64,000 nt of DNA from Septoria linicola (lineage: Eukaryota; Ascomycota; Dothideomycetes; Mycosphaerellales; Mycosphaerellaceae). Positions within the stretch are counted from its first letter, which is position 1. Each line of letters starts with the position of its first letter. The DNA lies in NCBI GenBank assembly GCA_024114885.1, contig CP099422.1:2604001-2668000 (forward strand), in the 5' to 3' direction. Below, in pieces: positions 44,572 through 57,055 of this stretch. A model generated the notes under the pieces. It ran no database searches. It saw nothing but the letters and a program-made list of their open reading frames with translations, and was not told the origin of the DNA. A program made the position numbers and the translations under genes.

Positions 44572-45201
44572 TTAGATCTCCCGGATCGACTTCAACATCC
44601 CACTCCTCTGCTGCTGCTGCTTCGACGGCTGGACCGCATACATCGAAGACGAAGAAGAACTCACCTTCGGCGCAGCATCATCATCGGACTGATACATGCG
44701 CCAGTGGGCATTCCCAAACTTACCTCCCTTGAACGACCAGCCACCATACGAACCCGCAGCAGACGATGACGAGGATGCATAAGTAGAAGACATCGTCGTC
44801 TGACTACTCATCGAGTCCAACGACATCGTCGAATCAGACCGAGTCAAACCCGAACTAACACTCGACCGTCGCGAAGAGCTCACCGAACCCGGGGTAGTAT
44901 CAACCGCACTCGTCACCACAACCGACGGCGCACGCGACCCTGCTCTCGCCGCAACAATACCGTACGATATCGGCGCTGGCTCAGCGGAAACTCCCCCTCC
45001 GCAGAAGAACAGTTGTCGCGCACGAGATCGTTGGCACGATACACACTCCGAAGAGAAATCTGTGTCCAGGCCGAGATCGCGCGTGTTGTGGCAGCCGCGA
45101 GAATAAATCACGGGGTCGGAGGCTGCGAGGGGGCAGAAGGTGTAGGCGGGGCGGGAGTAGTGCTTGCAGGGGGTGTGGTAGGTTGTTGTGAAGTGGCACA
45201 T
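44572..45201 (-). CDS. Fungal MCHF-type Cys/His protein of unknown function
   Basis: The minus-strand frame is open for 435 codons, but the conserved protein starts at the ATG at 45201 (209 residues): MCHFTTTYHTPCKHYSRPAY, then FCPLAASDP, a CHNTRD segment and ECVSCQRSRARQLFFC. The Cys/His spacing suggests zinc binding and is seen in many short fungal proteins. The remainder is Ser-rich with a WSFKGGKFGNAHWRMY motif and a Gln run. The region upstream of 45201 reads as a Thr/His-rich leader rather than protein. Function unknown. Composition switches from C-rich to G/T-rich coding near 45030. Confidence 0.65.
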   Translation of the reverse strand: MCHFTTTYHTPCKHYSRPAYTFCPLAASDPVIYSRGCHNTRDLGLDTDFSSECVSCQRSRARQLFFCGGGVSAEPAPISYGIVAARAGSRAPSVVVTSAVDTTPGSVSSSRRSSVSSGLTRSDSTMSLDSMSSQTTMSSTYASSSSSAAGSYGGWSFKGGKFGNAHWRMYQSDDDAAPKVSSSSSSMYAVQPSKQQQQRSGMLKSIREI

Positions 45202-46169
45202 CTTTGCTGGGTGAGTGGGAAGGGGACGTGTGAGGGAAGGGTAGGGGGTTAGCGACACGATCTTCTTTTTCTTCTTCTGGACTCTTGCTTTTCGATTGAA
45301 GGAACCTTTGAGGGCCTGGTCAACAGGGCTTATGGCAAAAGTGTTCTTTCTTGGAAAGCTGGGTTTGAGAGTCTGGAGTCGTAAGAGGAAGATGTGTGCT
45401 GGGTGGAAAGTCCGATGAGAGGAAAGATTGATGATGGGATGGATGGGTAGCATATATGCTGTTGAGGTGCTATTGTGTTGTGATGTGTAAAGAGTGCTTT
45501 GACAAAGGGGTAGGTGCTGTGCTTTGTGTTGTGCCATTCTGGGGACAAGAGGATGTTCAGGAGTTTCTTTGTGTCTTTGTTGGTGTTGACAATCGGCATT
45601 GTACTGTGATGAAAGACATGAAAGAGGTGTTGGGAAAGAGAGTGGCGAGAGGTGGAGGCTCTCCAACAACGAATTAGTACTCCAAGTTGGTTGTAGTATG
45701 CTGGGAGTATCTGGTGGGCAGTCGGCTGATCTCATAGCTAGCTCTCGTGGTGAGCTCAGTACTGCGATGCTCATGTTCTGACCGGCTTCCATATGCGCGC
45801 GACCACCAGAGTTGAAGTGGTTTCCAGTCTGTGTAGAGCAGGCAATCAGCTTAAGCAACGACCCACTATAGGAGTCCATGCTTCGACTCGCGCCAAGGCG
45901 TACTGAGCTGCACTATGCTTCTCATTATGCTTAAACTTCCCACCTCACGAGCGAGCAGCCTCTCCTACAGCGTGGCCACTTATGCGAGGAGTCCGTCACA
46001 CTCGTCATTGGCCTGCTCCGTGCATTCGGAGCGAGAGTCGACGATGCATTCAGAGACCTCGCCAGCCGTACGCAGCACGGCTGAACCGCTCTGGCCCACA
46101 ACGGCCGTATGGAAGACCGTTTACATGACCCGACTCCGCGATGCTGCAATGCTTCATCAAAGCTCAATC
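45202..46169. other. Intergenic about 1 kb
   Basis: Long CT-rich (coding-strand) leader and promoter of the MCHF-type gene, then the 3' flank of the phosphatase gene. No independent gene seen. Confidence 0.45.
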
Positions 46170-46712
46170 TTACTGCTTTTTCGCTTGCTCCTCAATATGC
46201 TTCAAGAGACCATTGCCGCAACGTACGACTTGCTCGTACGCGACCGTAAATCCCTCGTTCCCTCCATACCACGGGTCATCGATTTCTTCCTTCTTGCTCT
46301 TCCCACCAAACTCTCCGTAAAGATGCACCCTATCCAGCGCATCGTCACCTAGCGTGCCCTTCTTCGTCGCTCTCTTGACCAAGTCTCTTAGATCATCGTA
46401 GTTCTGTCTGTCCATGGCTAGCAAATAGTCGAATCGCTCAAAGTCATCAGGCACTTTGACCTTGCGAGCTGCGTGCTTGTAGTCATTTAATCCATTCTGT
46501 TTGAGCACTTGCATGGTGCGAGGATCAGGACTATCGCCTGCGTGGTATGCGCCAGTTCCGCATGAGTCGATCTCGCTGATGTGAGGGTGTTGCTCTGCTG
46601 TGCCGAACTTGGTGAGGTTGCGGAATACGCCCTCGGCCATTGTCGAGCGGCAGATGTTGCCGAGACAGACGAAGAGGACTGATGCGCCTTGACTGCTCCT
46701 ACTGGACGACAT
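46170..46712 (-). CDS. LTP1: Low-molecular-weight protein tyrosine phosphatase
   Basis: A 180-residue protein from the ATG at 46712; an upstream in-frame ATG at 46772 adds 20 unconserved residues. The P-loop VCLGNICRST (nucleophile Cys16, Arg22) lies near the N-terminus, and the general acid Asp lies in the IDDPWYGG loop near the C-terminus, both diagnostic for the family. Expected role: cytosolic dephosphorylation of phosphotyrosine. Length and domain order are standard. Confidence 0.95.
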   Translation of the reverse strand: MSSSRSSQGASVLFVCLGNICRSTMAEGVFRNLTKFGTAEQHPHISEIDSCGTGAYHAGDSPDPRTMQVLKQNGLNDYKHAARKVKVPDDFERFDYLLAMDRQNYDDLRDLVKRATKKGTLGDDALDRVHLYGEFGGKSKKEEIDDPWYGGNEGFTVAYEQVVRCGNGLLKHIEEQAKKQ

Positions 46713-47795
46713 GATGTAGACTTGGTGTGGTCTGAACGATGCAGGTATCGGAACAATAATGTTCGAGAACAATCAGATCTCAAGCTCAGAGCATCGGCTG
46801 AACCTTCACTTACAACATTGCCAAGACCGTCAATGCAGCCTTCTCGAAGATGTCTCTCCCTCCAGCCATGCACGACGACCTTCTCGGTCTTCGGCATCCA
46901 AGGTCGTAGGACGAGAATATCGTTGCCTAGAAGGTGGACCTTCCCAGCTGAGTACACATCAGCCATATGTCACTTTGCGACTTTTCTCTGGCGGCCTGTG
47001 CTATTTTGAGCACGAGCCCGCATGAACGCCTCATTGCTGACCTGATCGTCCTGCCTTGTGGCGCAAAGCTAGAGATCTTGAGCTCTGGCCTGATGTCCAT
47101 TGCCTGGCCTGATGTCCATTGCCTGGCCTGATTGTGATCGCGTTCGCTCTGAGAGGGCTGGACTGATCGAATGCAATGTTTCTGATGCTATTATGCACTT
47201 CGTATCCAAGTTGAGACAAGCAGAAGAGCAGATGGTGAGTGTGACGACAACGGAGATGCTCTGAGCGTGCCTGGAGACGCCGCGGCAGATCGGCGGAGCA
47301 CCCTGGCTCCTGGACATGAAACGTGAACGGATAGAGTTTGGTGTGGCTGTGGCAGGCGATGTTTTTGGTCGCGCAGCGCAGCTCTTGGAAGGTGGAAGGT
47401 CAGCAGATGGCTACAGTAGAGCAGTGCAACGAGGCCTGCACATCAGACAAGTATAGTAGTCATCCAGCTAGTCATCCATGCGAACTTTCTGCACTATACA
47501 ATCGAGTATTGCGCAAAACCTGCTGTGTAGCATTGCTAGGATATGTTGCTGTTGACGACGATCTTGGTGTTGACACGGCTCCACACATCCTCTCAAGCAT
47601 CTTGAAACTCGGTACATCTGCCCGCACATACGACGCAATCACTGCAGGCGCAGTCACTCGCTTGACGCGATCACATCTTCGGGCAACAGTCCACCGCGGA
47701 TTGTGCACCAGAAAAGAGAAGAAAAGGGATTGTCATCGCAAAGCGCACAGGCTCGGCGCATACACAGGGGAGAGACAGCAGAAGCAGAAGTCAGG
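46713..47795. other. Intergenic, phosphatase promoter and chitin synthase upstream region
   Basis: No gene seen. It contains a 19-bp tandem repeat (CTGGCCTGATGTCCATTGC, about 2.5 copies) at 47085-47132. The final 100 bases form the chitin synthase leader. Confidence 0.45.
47085..47132. repeat. Short tandem repeat, 19-bp unit
   Basis: Two full and one partial exact copies of CTGGCCTGATGTCCATTGC. Likely a variable-number locus. Confidence 0.8.
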
Positions 47796-50700
47796 ATGAG
47801 CTACAACCCTCTAGGTGAGTCGCGTGGCCGAGACAAGTGTCTGGAGATGGTTTGAGATGCTGTGCGCACTGGCGAGTGGATGTAAGAGAATATCTGCAGA
47901 CTGCCCGCATTCCACACGCAGCCTTCTCTTCTTCTTCTTCTTCTGAGGCATCACGAGGCTGGACAGCCGTTGGAGCAGCACCAGACCACGCGCAAACCTT
48001 CTCCAGACACACCCAGACTATGCGCCATTGCTTGCTTGTCTGCCATACTGACAATTCCTTCAAGGCGGCTACGGCCATCCTGGACGTCCCAGAGACGACC
48101 GCAGTCCCAGTCCGCACCCCAACAACCCCTTCATGGATCGCCATCAGTCGCCCGATCCGCGCTTGCAGCAGTCGCAAGGCTATCAGCTCGAGGACCGACC
48201 ATACCATGAGCCGCTCGAGATTCCAGTCGGCCCAGGGCCATACCACGCTGCTGCATCGAGCGACAGACTAGCAGCCCAGCCCACATACGAAGTCACGAAC
48301 ATGCCAGGCACCTATGGCCATGGCGAGGCATACGACGACGAACACAGACACGGCTATACGCCCAATCCATATCAGCAAGCAGCTCAGCAAGGGAGGGGCG
48401 AGTACAACCTGAGTCCGCACAGCCCACAATACGAGCACACGGACTACATCCAGGACCCAAATGCATACGATGCTCCACAGCACCAGTACTACCAGGATGA
48501 GTCGGACGACAGGCCGATGCTGAATCCAGGAACATCATATGGCCCTGATCCGCACCAAGCAGGGCCGCTCGAGCACGAAGATTTGCACACAGACCTTGAA
48601 GGCGGCTACAACGATGCCCCACCGATCAAGGCGCCGATCAGACGATGGAAGACTGTCAAAGAAGTGCAGTTGTACAACGGCAACTTGGTGCTGGATTGCC
48701 CAATCCCACCTCGGCTGTTAAACCAGGTTCAGCATGCTCAGCCACCTGAAAGAGACGAGTTTACACACATGAGATACAGCGCTGCGACTTGTGATCCCAG
48801 CGAATTCTTCAGCAAGCGCTTCACCCTACGACAGCGCTTGTTCGCGAAGCCACGTCACACCGAGCTCTTCATCGTCATCACCATGTACAACGAGGAAGAT
48901 GAGCTGTTGGCACGTACGTTGATCGGAGTCATCAAGAATATTGAGTACATGAACTCGCGGACATCATCAAAGACATGGGGTAAAGAGGCGTGGAAGAAGA
49001 TCGTGGTGTGCATTGTCTCAGACGGTCGTGCAAAGATCAACCCTAGGACGCGAGCTGTCCTCGCGGGTATGGGAATCTACCAGGACGGGATCGCAAAGCA
49101 GCAGGTCAATGGCGAGGACGTGACGGCACACATCTACGAATACACCACGCAGATGACTCTGGAGATCAAGAAGGGAGTCGTTCACGTAAAGAAGGGCAAC
49201 ACTCCAGTGCAGATCCTGTTCTGCTTGAAGGAAAAGAACCAGAAGAAGATCAATTCGCATCGATGGTTTTTCCAGGCATTCGGCGAAGTGCTGAACCCTA
49301 ATATTTGCGTCCTGATTGATGCCGGAACGCGACCCGGACGAAGCAGTGTCTACGACCTCTGGAAAGCCTTCGACAAGGAGCCAATGTGCGCCGGTGCCTG
49401 TGGTGAGATCAAGGCTATGCTGGAGCACGGAAAGAACCTCATCAACCCACTTGTTGCAGCGCAGAATTTCGAGTACAAGATGAGCAACATCCTCGACAAG
49501 CCACTTGAGAGTGCCTTTGGGTTCATCACTGTGCTGCCTGGTGCCTTCTCAGCCTACCGCTACGTTGCACTCCAGAATGACAAGGATCGCCAGGGACCTT
49601 TGGAGAAGTACTTTGCCGGCGAGAAGATGCACGGAGCCAACGCTGGTATTTTCACTGCCAACATGTATCTTGCAGAAGATCGAATCTTATGTTGGGAGCT
49701 GGTTAGCAAGAAGAACTGCTCGTGGATCCTGCAATACGTCAAGTCCGCTACTGGAGAGACCGATGTGCCAACAGAAATGGCGGACTTCATCCTGCAAAGA
49801 CGAAGATGGCTGAATGGATCGTTCTTTGCTGCTGTCTATGCCTTGTCGCATTTCTATCAGATCTGGCGCAGTCATCACTCGTTCTTGAGGAAGTTCTTCT
49901 TCTGCATTGAGTTCGTTTACCAAGCGGTTAACATGCTGTTCGCTTGGTTCGCAATTGTGAGTTGTATTGATCCCCTCAGTTGTCAGAATCCTGCTAACAC
50001 AGTCTCAGGGCAACTTCTTCCTCGTCTTCCGCATCTTGACATCTTCCCTTTCCGAAAAGGCACTACTTGGCACCGCTGGTCTGGTCCTCTCTGTCATCTT
50101 CGAATGGCTCTACCTTGCTGTCCTTGTCACCTGTTTCGTTCTGGCCCTTGGCAACCGACCTCAAGGAAATAACAGATACTACATGATGCAGGTCTACTTC
50201 TGGGCTATCATCATGGCGTACCTACTCTTCGCTTCGGTCTTCATCACAGTCAAGTCCATCCAGGCCCAGATCGCCCTCAACCAAGGCTTCAACCTGGCAA
50301 TGTTGTTTACCAACAAGCTCTTCTTCACGCTGATCATTTCGATGGCCTCGACTTGGGTGCTGTACCTGGTCGCATCCATCCTGTTCCTGGATCCATGGCA
50401 CATGTTCACCTCCTTCATTCAGTACCTGCTACTGACGCCGACTTACCTTAACATCTTGAACGTGTATGCTTTCTGCAATACGCACGATATCACTTGGGGA
50501 ACGAAGGGTGACGACAAACCGGAGAAACTGCCTGCTGCGAACCTCAAGCCTGGCGGCAAGGTCGATGTTGCTATTCCCACAGATGACGCGGATCTCAACA
50601 CGCAATACGAGGAAGAGCTTCGAACATTCGGTACCAAGTACGAGCCACCGAAGAAGGTCATCTCTCCAGAACAGAAGCACGAGGACTACTACAAGGGCTT

Positions 50701-50947
50701 CCGATCTGCTGTCGTGCTTGCATGGATGTTCTGTAACCTGGCACTGGCAGCCGTTGTCTTGAATGCCGGCGGCATGGATAGGATCACAGTACCAGAAGAC
50801 GGCACTCAGCAAGATTCGGACGCTGTCGAGAACGAGCGCTCTACGGTCTACATGGCGGTTGTGTTGTACTCTGTTGCCGCGCTGGCTGCGGTACGCTTTA
50901 TCGGCGCATGTTGGTTCTTGATTGCAAGAATGTTCCGCGGCGTGTAA
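47796..50947 (+). CDS. Chitin synthase, division 1 (class I-like)
   Basis: Exons 47796-47814, 48065-49956 and 50009-50947 join in phase to 949 residues. The tiny first exon encodes MSYNPLG and is followed by a 250-nt intron; the last intron is 52 nt. A disordered Pro/Gln/Tyr-rich region of about 200 residues precedes the catalytic domain: FIVITMYNEEDELLARTL, VLIDAGTRPG, AEDRIL and the product-site QRRRWLNGSFFAAVYALSHF. At least six membrane helices follow. The NGSFFAAVY..HFYQIW version of the core suits class I rather than class III. It polymerises N-acetylglucosamine from UDP-GlcNAc into chitin at the plasma membrane, for wall and septa. Confidence 0.93.
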
Positions 50948-51803
50948 GTGGGCATTTGATGAAGTGAACGACATGAGGCGTTGATTGGGGTTTGATGAGT
51001 TTGTGATACCCTCATGGCAAGATGAGCGTGTACGTGCATTTGGCGCGGCAAAGACAGACAGATAGGCAGATAGGATAACGCAGTTGTTCTGATCATTTGC
51101 ATACTCATATCTTTCGTCAGGAGTTGCATGTTACCTGCCGCACTATGAGGTATCACTCTCATCATAGTCTCGTTCGTGTCCAGGACGTACAATGAGCACT
51201 GCCAGTCTTTCGAATTGTGCTTGCATGCGAAGGCTCGGGCTCAAGTTGTGGTCCCGGCAGGCTACCTGCATACTGCGTCTCGCGTTCTGCATGCTATAGA
51301 AACACCAGCATACGACTGCGAAAGCACTCGCTATCCAGCTGAGCGTAGGCAATGCCTGCCATCATATTGACCAGACCTAGAAACAGTGAGTAGCGTGCGC
51401 GTCCAGCTCACCTTTTCACTAATGCACATCACTTCCTGCCGCTTCACTTCACGTTCTCACCGGTGTCGAAAGCTGCAGGCGGCGCTAGCGTCTCTTCTTC
51501 TTGCAGGGGTCAAGCTCACAAACACAACAAACTTGCCCTTTGCCCTCCGCGTGTCTTCAGCTTTTCGTTTCTCCTTTATCACTTGACTACAGACACCTTT
51601 CGGAGTTTGTTGTCATCTCAAGCAGCAAGGAGAACAGGCACAACACTCGCTCCTGCATCACTCCTCGCAAGCCCTCGAACAGGCTCGTCTCCGCCACTTC
51701 ACCAAACACAACATCGCCGTCGCTGACTTTTCACCAGACAGCTCTTCGCTTTCTTGTTCACCAACTTGACTCACCTGTCAAAACACTCAAGCCAGTCAAC
51801 AAG
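50948..51803. other. Intergenic with long leader of the CCHC gene
   Basis: No gene seen. The 250 bases before 51804 are CT/CA-rich, like the leaders of other highly expressed fungal genes. Confidence 0.45.
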
Positions 51804-53583
51804 ATGGGTGCTTCAACTTGGGACACACCTGCTGGTAAGCACCTTCCTTCCTCACACGCGCTCGAGCACTACTGACTTCACATCAGCAGGTGTCGACAAC
51901 AGCTGGAAGGCTGACAGCGGCGGTAATGACGGCTGGGAGGCCGACGGCGGCGCTGCCATCAACGACGACTCCGGTTTCTCGGCGGATAACATCTCGAGGC
52001 ACGCCAATGGTGCCGGCAACGGCGCTGCTGACGACAATGGCTGTCGCGTGTAAGTTGCGCCTCGCTTGACTTCATCCAACACTCAGCTAACACTTCACAG
52101 GGGCGGCTCAGACAGCCGCTCTGCTCGTGACTGCCCAGACAAGCCAGAAGGTGGAGGCCACGGCGGAGGCTGCTTTAACTGTGGTGAGGAAGGCCACAAC
52201 AAAGCAGATTGTCCCAACCCAGCTGTCGACCGTCCGTTCACTGGTACCTGCCGTGTCTGCGAGCAGGAAGGTCACCGTGCTGCGGAGTGCCCGGAGCGTC
52301 CGCCGCCAAAGTGCCGTGCTTGCGGTGGTGAGGGCCATGAGGCTGCCGACTGCGAGGCAAATCAGGTCCAAGCCATGTTCGCTGTCTTGGGCGTTGAAGA
52401 CAAGCCAATGGAGGATTCTTGGGCTGCCGTGGAGGCCGCTGACAAGGAGAGAGATCTTGAAGAGGTCAAGAAGGTGCATAACACGTTTGCGAGACTTGCT
52501 GCCATCCGCTGACCGTTTCTACAGAACCTCTACGCATACGCAAAGGCCTACCCAGCCCTCACGTTCCCGGAGCTTGAGAAGACCTTTCGCGATGGCGAGA
52601 TGAACACCTACCTCGTTGCGATGGAGAAGGAGATCGCCGACGCGTTCACTATCATCAACTTCCAAGGTCAGAAGGGCCTGAAGTATGTCGTCTCTTTCCA
52701 GTTCTCGCCCAAGCCGAGACGCGCCAAGTTCGCCGAGGGTTGGCCATCCTCGCCAGAAGAGAACATGACTCGGCTGGAAGAGGCTGGCTTCGCTATGAAC
52801 AGCTTTGTTCAGAAGTGCAGCAACTGCAACGAATGGGGTCACACCAGCAAGTCTTGCGAGCAGGAGAAGCAGGAAGGCGGCCGCGTCGCGATCTCTTGTG
52901 CCAACTGCAACGAGGAGGGTCACCGTGCTCGTGACTGCAAGGAGCCACGCAAGAGCGGCCGTGGCTGCAAGAACTGCGGCAGCGAGGAGCACATGGTGAA
53001 GGAGGTATGTCACGCTCGCCACTCCAATGAACCCGATCTTCTGCTAACATCTCAACAGTGCCCAGAGCCACGCATGGACCTCGAATGCAACCTTTGCGGC
53101 GAGAACGGACACATGTCTCGCGAGTGCCCAACCAAGCCTCCGGATGTTTGCCGCAACTGCGGTGAGGAGGGTCATCGCAAGAATGATTGCGTGAATGAGC
53201 GCCAGTTCCAGTGCCGCAACTGCGATAAGTGGGGTCACACTGGTCGCGAGTGCCCGTAAGTGCAAGAACCTATTGCTGTCGTGGCCACAAACTAACATAA
53301 TCACAGAGAGCCACGCAACATGGCCAAGGTCCAGTGCCGCAACTGCGACGAGATGGGCCACACAGGCAAGGACTGCCCATTGCCAACGGATTGGTCTCGC
53401 GTTGAGTGCTCGAACTGCAAGCAGAAGGGTCACACCTTCCGTCGCTGCACCAACCCGACTGCTACAGAAGACGATGCCGGCGCCGATGATGGACCCTTTG
53501 GTGATGGCGCCGCTGCTTCTGGTGGTGCTAGTGGAGGTTGGAAAGACAACACCGCTGGTGGTGGAGCTTCTGGTGGTTGGTAG
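51804..53583 (+). CDS. CCHC zinc-knuckle protein with eleven knuckles (CnjB/Gis2-like)
   Basis: Six exons, 51804-51834, 51890-52049, 52101-52473, 52525-53004, 53059-53255 and 53307-53583, keep phase and encode 505 residues (506 if the upstream AG of a tandem CAGCAG acceptor is used). Three knuckles (CFNCGEEGHNKADC, CRVCEQEGHRAAEC, CRACGGEGHEAADC) are followed by a conserved non-zinc region (AYPALTFPELEKTFRDGE, then KGLKYVVSFQFSP) and eight more knuckles; one is split by an intron between its His and last Cys. A Gly/Ala/Trp tail ends the chain. CCHC knuckles bind single-stranded nucleic acid; Gis2-like proteins act in translation and RNA granules. Nuclear or cytoplasmic location is open. Confidence 0.88.
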
Positions 53584-54813
53584 GTTGACATGCTTGGACT
53601 CTTGGGGAGCTGGGGGTCACATACCACAACACGGTCGGCAGTCGGTGCTTTGAGCATTGCTGCCAACAGCTTTGACATGAGATGAGACGGTCTCTCGATA
53701 GAGGGCTAGAGGTTGCAGGAACAATGGATCTGCAGTATGGCATGACTCTTCTTCGGGGTCTCTTGCGATTTCTCGAATTCCACGATGTTCTGAATGAGCG
53801 CTTCCTTCCAGTCCTCGTTGTTCTCCTTGATGAACATCACATCTCGTCCAAATTTCATCAAGCAGTTCTTTCCATGCCCGAGCTGTCAGCTTGGCGGTTT
53901 TCCTCAGCTGTTTCTCAGAACCACAGCCTCTTCCTGCAGCATGTATGCTTGGCCGATGCTCACAATAGCTCGTCATTAGGTCCTCCCAATAGCTTGCAGG
54001 AATCAACAAATCCTACACCACGTCACGTCACGCCCGCGACGCGTGAGGCCTCGATATACCCGTCGCCGAAGTGGCAGCGAGTGCAGGCCCACAACAAACA
54101 AGGATTTCTCTGGCGCGCTGTGGAGGACCGCATGGAGTCAAGACATGGAGACCCAGACGTCAGCGAGCATGATATCAGGGATATGATGTTACGCTAGCGG
54201 AATGGTGCTGCTGTGATGATTGTTGTTGAACGCGATTGCAGCTCTGTGAACGCGCTGGAAGCAGTGCGCTCACAGAGCGGATGTGGACTGAAGAGACTAG
54301 AAGAGAGCCATCACATTGGCTTGAGCATGCGTCCGTCATGGAGGATTCCGTTTCACCCACAAGACCATGCCATCGGATCATCCCCTTTCGCGAGAGAAGT
54401 CGCATGAGCTGAGGCCATCCCCATCCCCATCTCCATGGTCCACCTCGCGACCCGGCCTACCTATTCCGGCAAGCCGCGAATCTTATCTGTGCACGCACTT
54501 TCTCCCAAGAAACGGATGAGGTCTCTTCATTTGCTCGCTTGCGCATCTTCGGGATACTAGCACGCACACCGGCCTCGTAGAGCCACGTGGAGGCCCATGG
54601 CGCCCCGATCATTGGTGTTGCACGACCAGCTTGGCGCTGTCCACTTCGATATGTATGGAAATGGGAAGCGCTGTGGGAGCTGGATAGGCTTGTTTATATA
54701 CGTTCGACTGCTACTGCTGCGGTCATATTTTAGGGATTGCTTGATTTCTTGTCTTGACTTCTTTCCTACTGCTTGGCCTGGTATTTGGCTGCTGAGAAAG
54801 ACAAGTGGGCAAG
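53584..54813. other. Intergenic 1.2 kb with one possible short minus-strand frame
   Basis: Mostly featureless. Minus strand 53858-53706 encodes 50 residues (MKFGRDVMFIKENNEDWKEA and on) in a protein-like composition, downstream of a GCTGACAG acceptor-like site; it may be a terminal exon of a small gene or a remnant, but no upstream exon could be joined. Confidence 0.3.
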
Positions 54814-56861
54814 ATGTTTGGCGGACAGCGGTTTTATGGCCTGCGAGGCACGAGGCTGAACGTTGCCATTGGCGTCATTGCCGGGCTGGACTTTTTGCTC
54901 TTTGGCTACGACCAAGGTGTGATGTATGTGCTCCCTCTCATGAACCTATCTTTGGCTCTCAGAGCAAGGACATTGATCTGTTCCGCAGGGGAGGTCTCTT
55001 GACCCTAGAGTCCTTCGTCCGCGTCTTTCCTGAAATCGACACTCGAGGTCAAGATGGCACAAGTTCCAGAGCAACCACGCAAGGAATCTCAATCGCATCC
55101 TACAATCTTGGCTGTTTCGTGGGCGCGGTCGCGTGCATCTGGCTTGGGCAGTATCTGGGCAGACGACGAACTATCTTTCTCGGCAGTGCGATCATGGTCG
55201 TTGGCGCTACTCTGCAGACTGCTGCGTTTGGTTTGACACAGCTTATCATCGGACGAATTATTACGGGAATCGGGAATGGATTGAACACGAGTACGGTGCC
55301 GACGTGGCAGTCTGAGACTTCGAAGAGTCATAAGCGTGGACAGATGGTTATGATCGAAGGTGCTTTGATCACTGGTGGTATCATGATCAGTTGTGAGTGG
55401 AATTCGACCTGGCAAGAAGACTGGAATGCTGACACCGTGCAGACTGGATCGACTTTGGCTTCTCCTTCCTTGAGCCCAGCACAATCACATGGCGATTTCC
55501 CATCGGTTTCCAGATCTTCTTCGCGCTGATCATTCTGGCTTTCATTCTCGACCTCCCAGAGTCGCCGAGATGGCTCATCCTGAAAGGTCGTGAGGACGAA
55601 GCTGTTACCGTGCTGTCAGCGCTGAGCGATCTGCCCGCCGACGACGAGTACATTATCAGCGAGTTCTCTGCGATCAAGGAGTCTGTTCTGGAAACTGCAT
55701 CGGGCACGTTCAAGGAAGTATTCACGATGGGCAAAGACCGCAATTTTCATCGTGCTGCACTGGGATATGTCAATCAAGTGTTCCAGCAGATCAGTGTGAG
55801 TATCGAGAGTCTTGAGTGCGAAACCGCAACATCTAACACTGTTTGTCGCAGGGCATCAATCTCATCACATACTACGCAGCAACCATCTACGAGAATGAAA
55901 TCGGACTTTCGCCCTTCCTCTCACGAATCCTGGCCGCTTGCAATGGAACAGAATACTTTCTGGCGTCCTGGATTCCGGTGTTTTTAATCGAAAAGGTTGG
56001 CCGTCGACCACTGATGCTCTTCGGTGCAGTTGGCATGTCGCTTTCCATGGTCGTCCTCGCTGCCGCTACATCTGTTGGCGGCTCGGGTCCTGGTGTGGTG
56101 GCGGCGGTCTTTTTGTTTGTCTTCAACACGTTCTTCGCTGTGAGTTTGTCCTTCCTCGAGGGACTTGAGAACAATACACTGATCAGCATAGATTGGCTGG
56201 CTTGGGATGACTTGGCTGTATCCTAGTGAGATTGTGCCTTTGCGGATTCGAGCGCCTTCTTCCGCGCTTTCGACTTCTGCGAATTGGTAAGCTTTGGAGT
56301 TGAAGCTCAAGAACGGCAATAAGCTAACGTTGTGCAGGATCTTCAACTTTATGGTCGTCATGGTATGAGGCATGCTTCACATTCAGGTACATCACGACAG
56401 CTGATGTCTCAATCAGATCACTCCTGTAGCATTCGACACAATCGGCTACCAAACCTACATCATCTTCGCAGTCATCAATGCTTTCATCGTACCCTGCGTG
56501 TACTTTTTGTGAGTCCCTCATCTCTCCTGCATCACATGTGCCAGCTGACGCTCTCTCTAGCTACCCCGAAACAGCATACCGTTCCCTCGAAGAAATGGAC
56601 GAGATCTTCCACAAAACCACTGGCGCGTTTGATGTTGTTAGCATTGCTCGCCCTGCGAACACGCCGCATCGCTACGACAAGAATGGTCAGCTACTGATCA
56701 GCTATTTCGAAACAGAAGAACATCAGAGGCGGAGCAGTGCTGTGCAGCCTGGGGCTAAAGGTCTTTCTGAAGTGGAGAATAAAGAACGATCGACGCATAA
56801 TGAAGCCTATCAAGTTGCAGGTGGTTTTGCGAATGGTAGTGCTAGCGAGAAGAGCTTGTGA
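54814..56861 (+). CDS. MFS sugar transporter
   Basis: Eight exons (54814-54923, 54989-55392, 55443-55795, 55852-56139, 56192-56286, 56338-56362, 56417-56508, 56561-56861) keep phase and encode 555 residues; one exon has only 25 bases. Sugar-porter signatures appear in order: LFGYDQGVMGG in helix 1, LGRRRT, GRIITGIGNGLNTSTVPTWQ, PESPRWLILKGR, GINLITYYAATIYE in helix 7, EKVGRRPLM, YPSEIVPLRIRAPSSALS, and the PETAYRSLEEMDEIF sequence after helix 12. Proton-coupled uptake of hexose or related sugars at the plasma membrane is expected; the substrate cannot be told. The start has no alternative ATG nearby. Confidence 0.93.
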
Positions 56862-57055
56862 AAGCATGATGCATCGCTGTAGAGACATGTGGTGAGAAGT
56901 GAAGAGCAAGGAAGATAGAATATAGAGCATGGACCATTGATACCCAGTTCTTGACAGCAGGAACAACAATTTCACACCACCACTGCGCTCACTCTCTCTC
57001 TCCTCCTTCTCCGCCTTCCCTCCCCAACATCTCAGGATCGACCAATCAAACTGAT

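Noticed and set aside
45202..45879. N-terminal extension of the MCHF-type gene (226 extra codons)
   Set aside because: The extension is Thr/His/Ser-rich leader-like sequence and the conserved start is MCHFTTTYHT at 45201.
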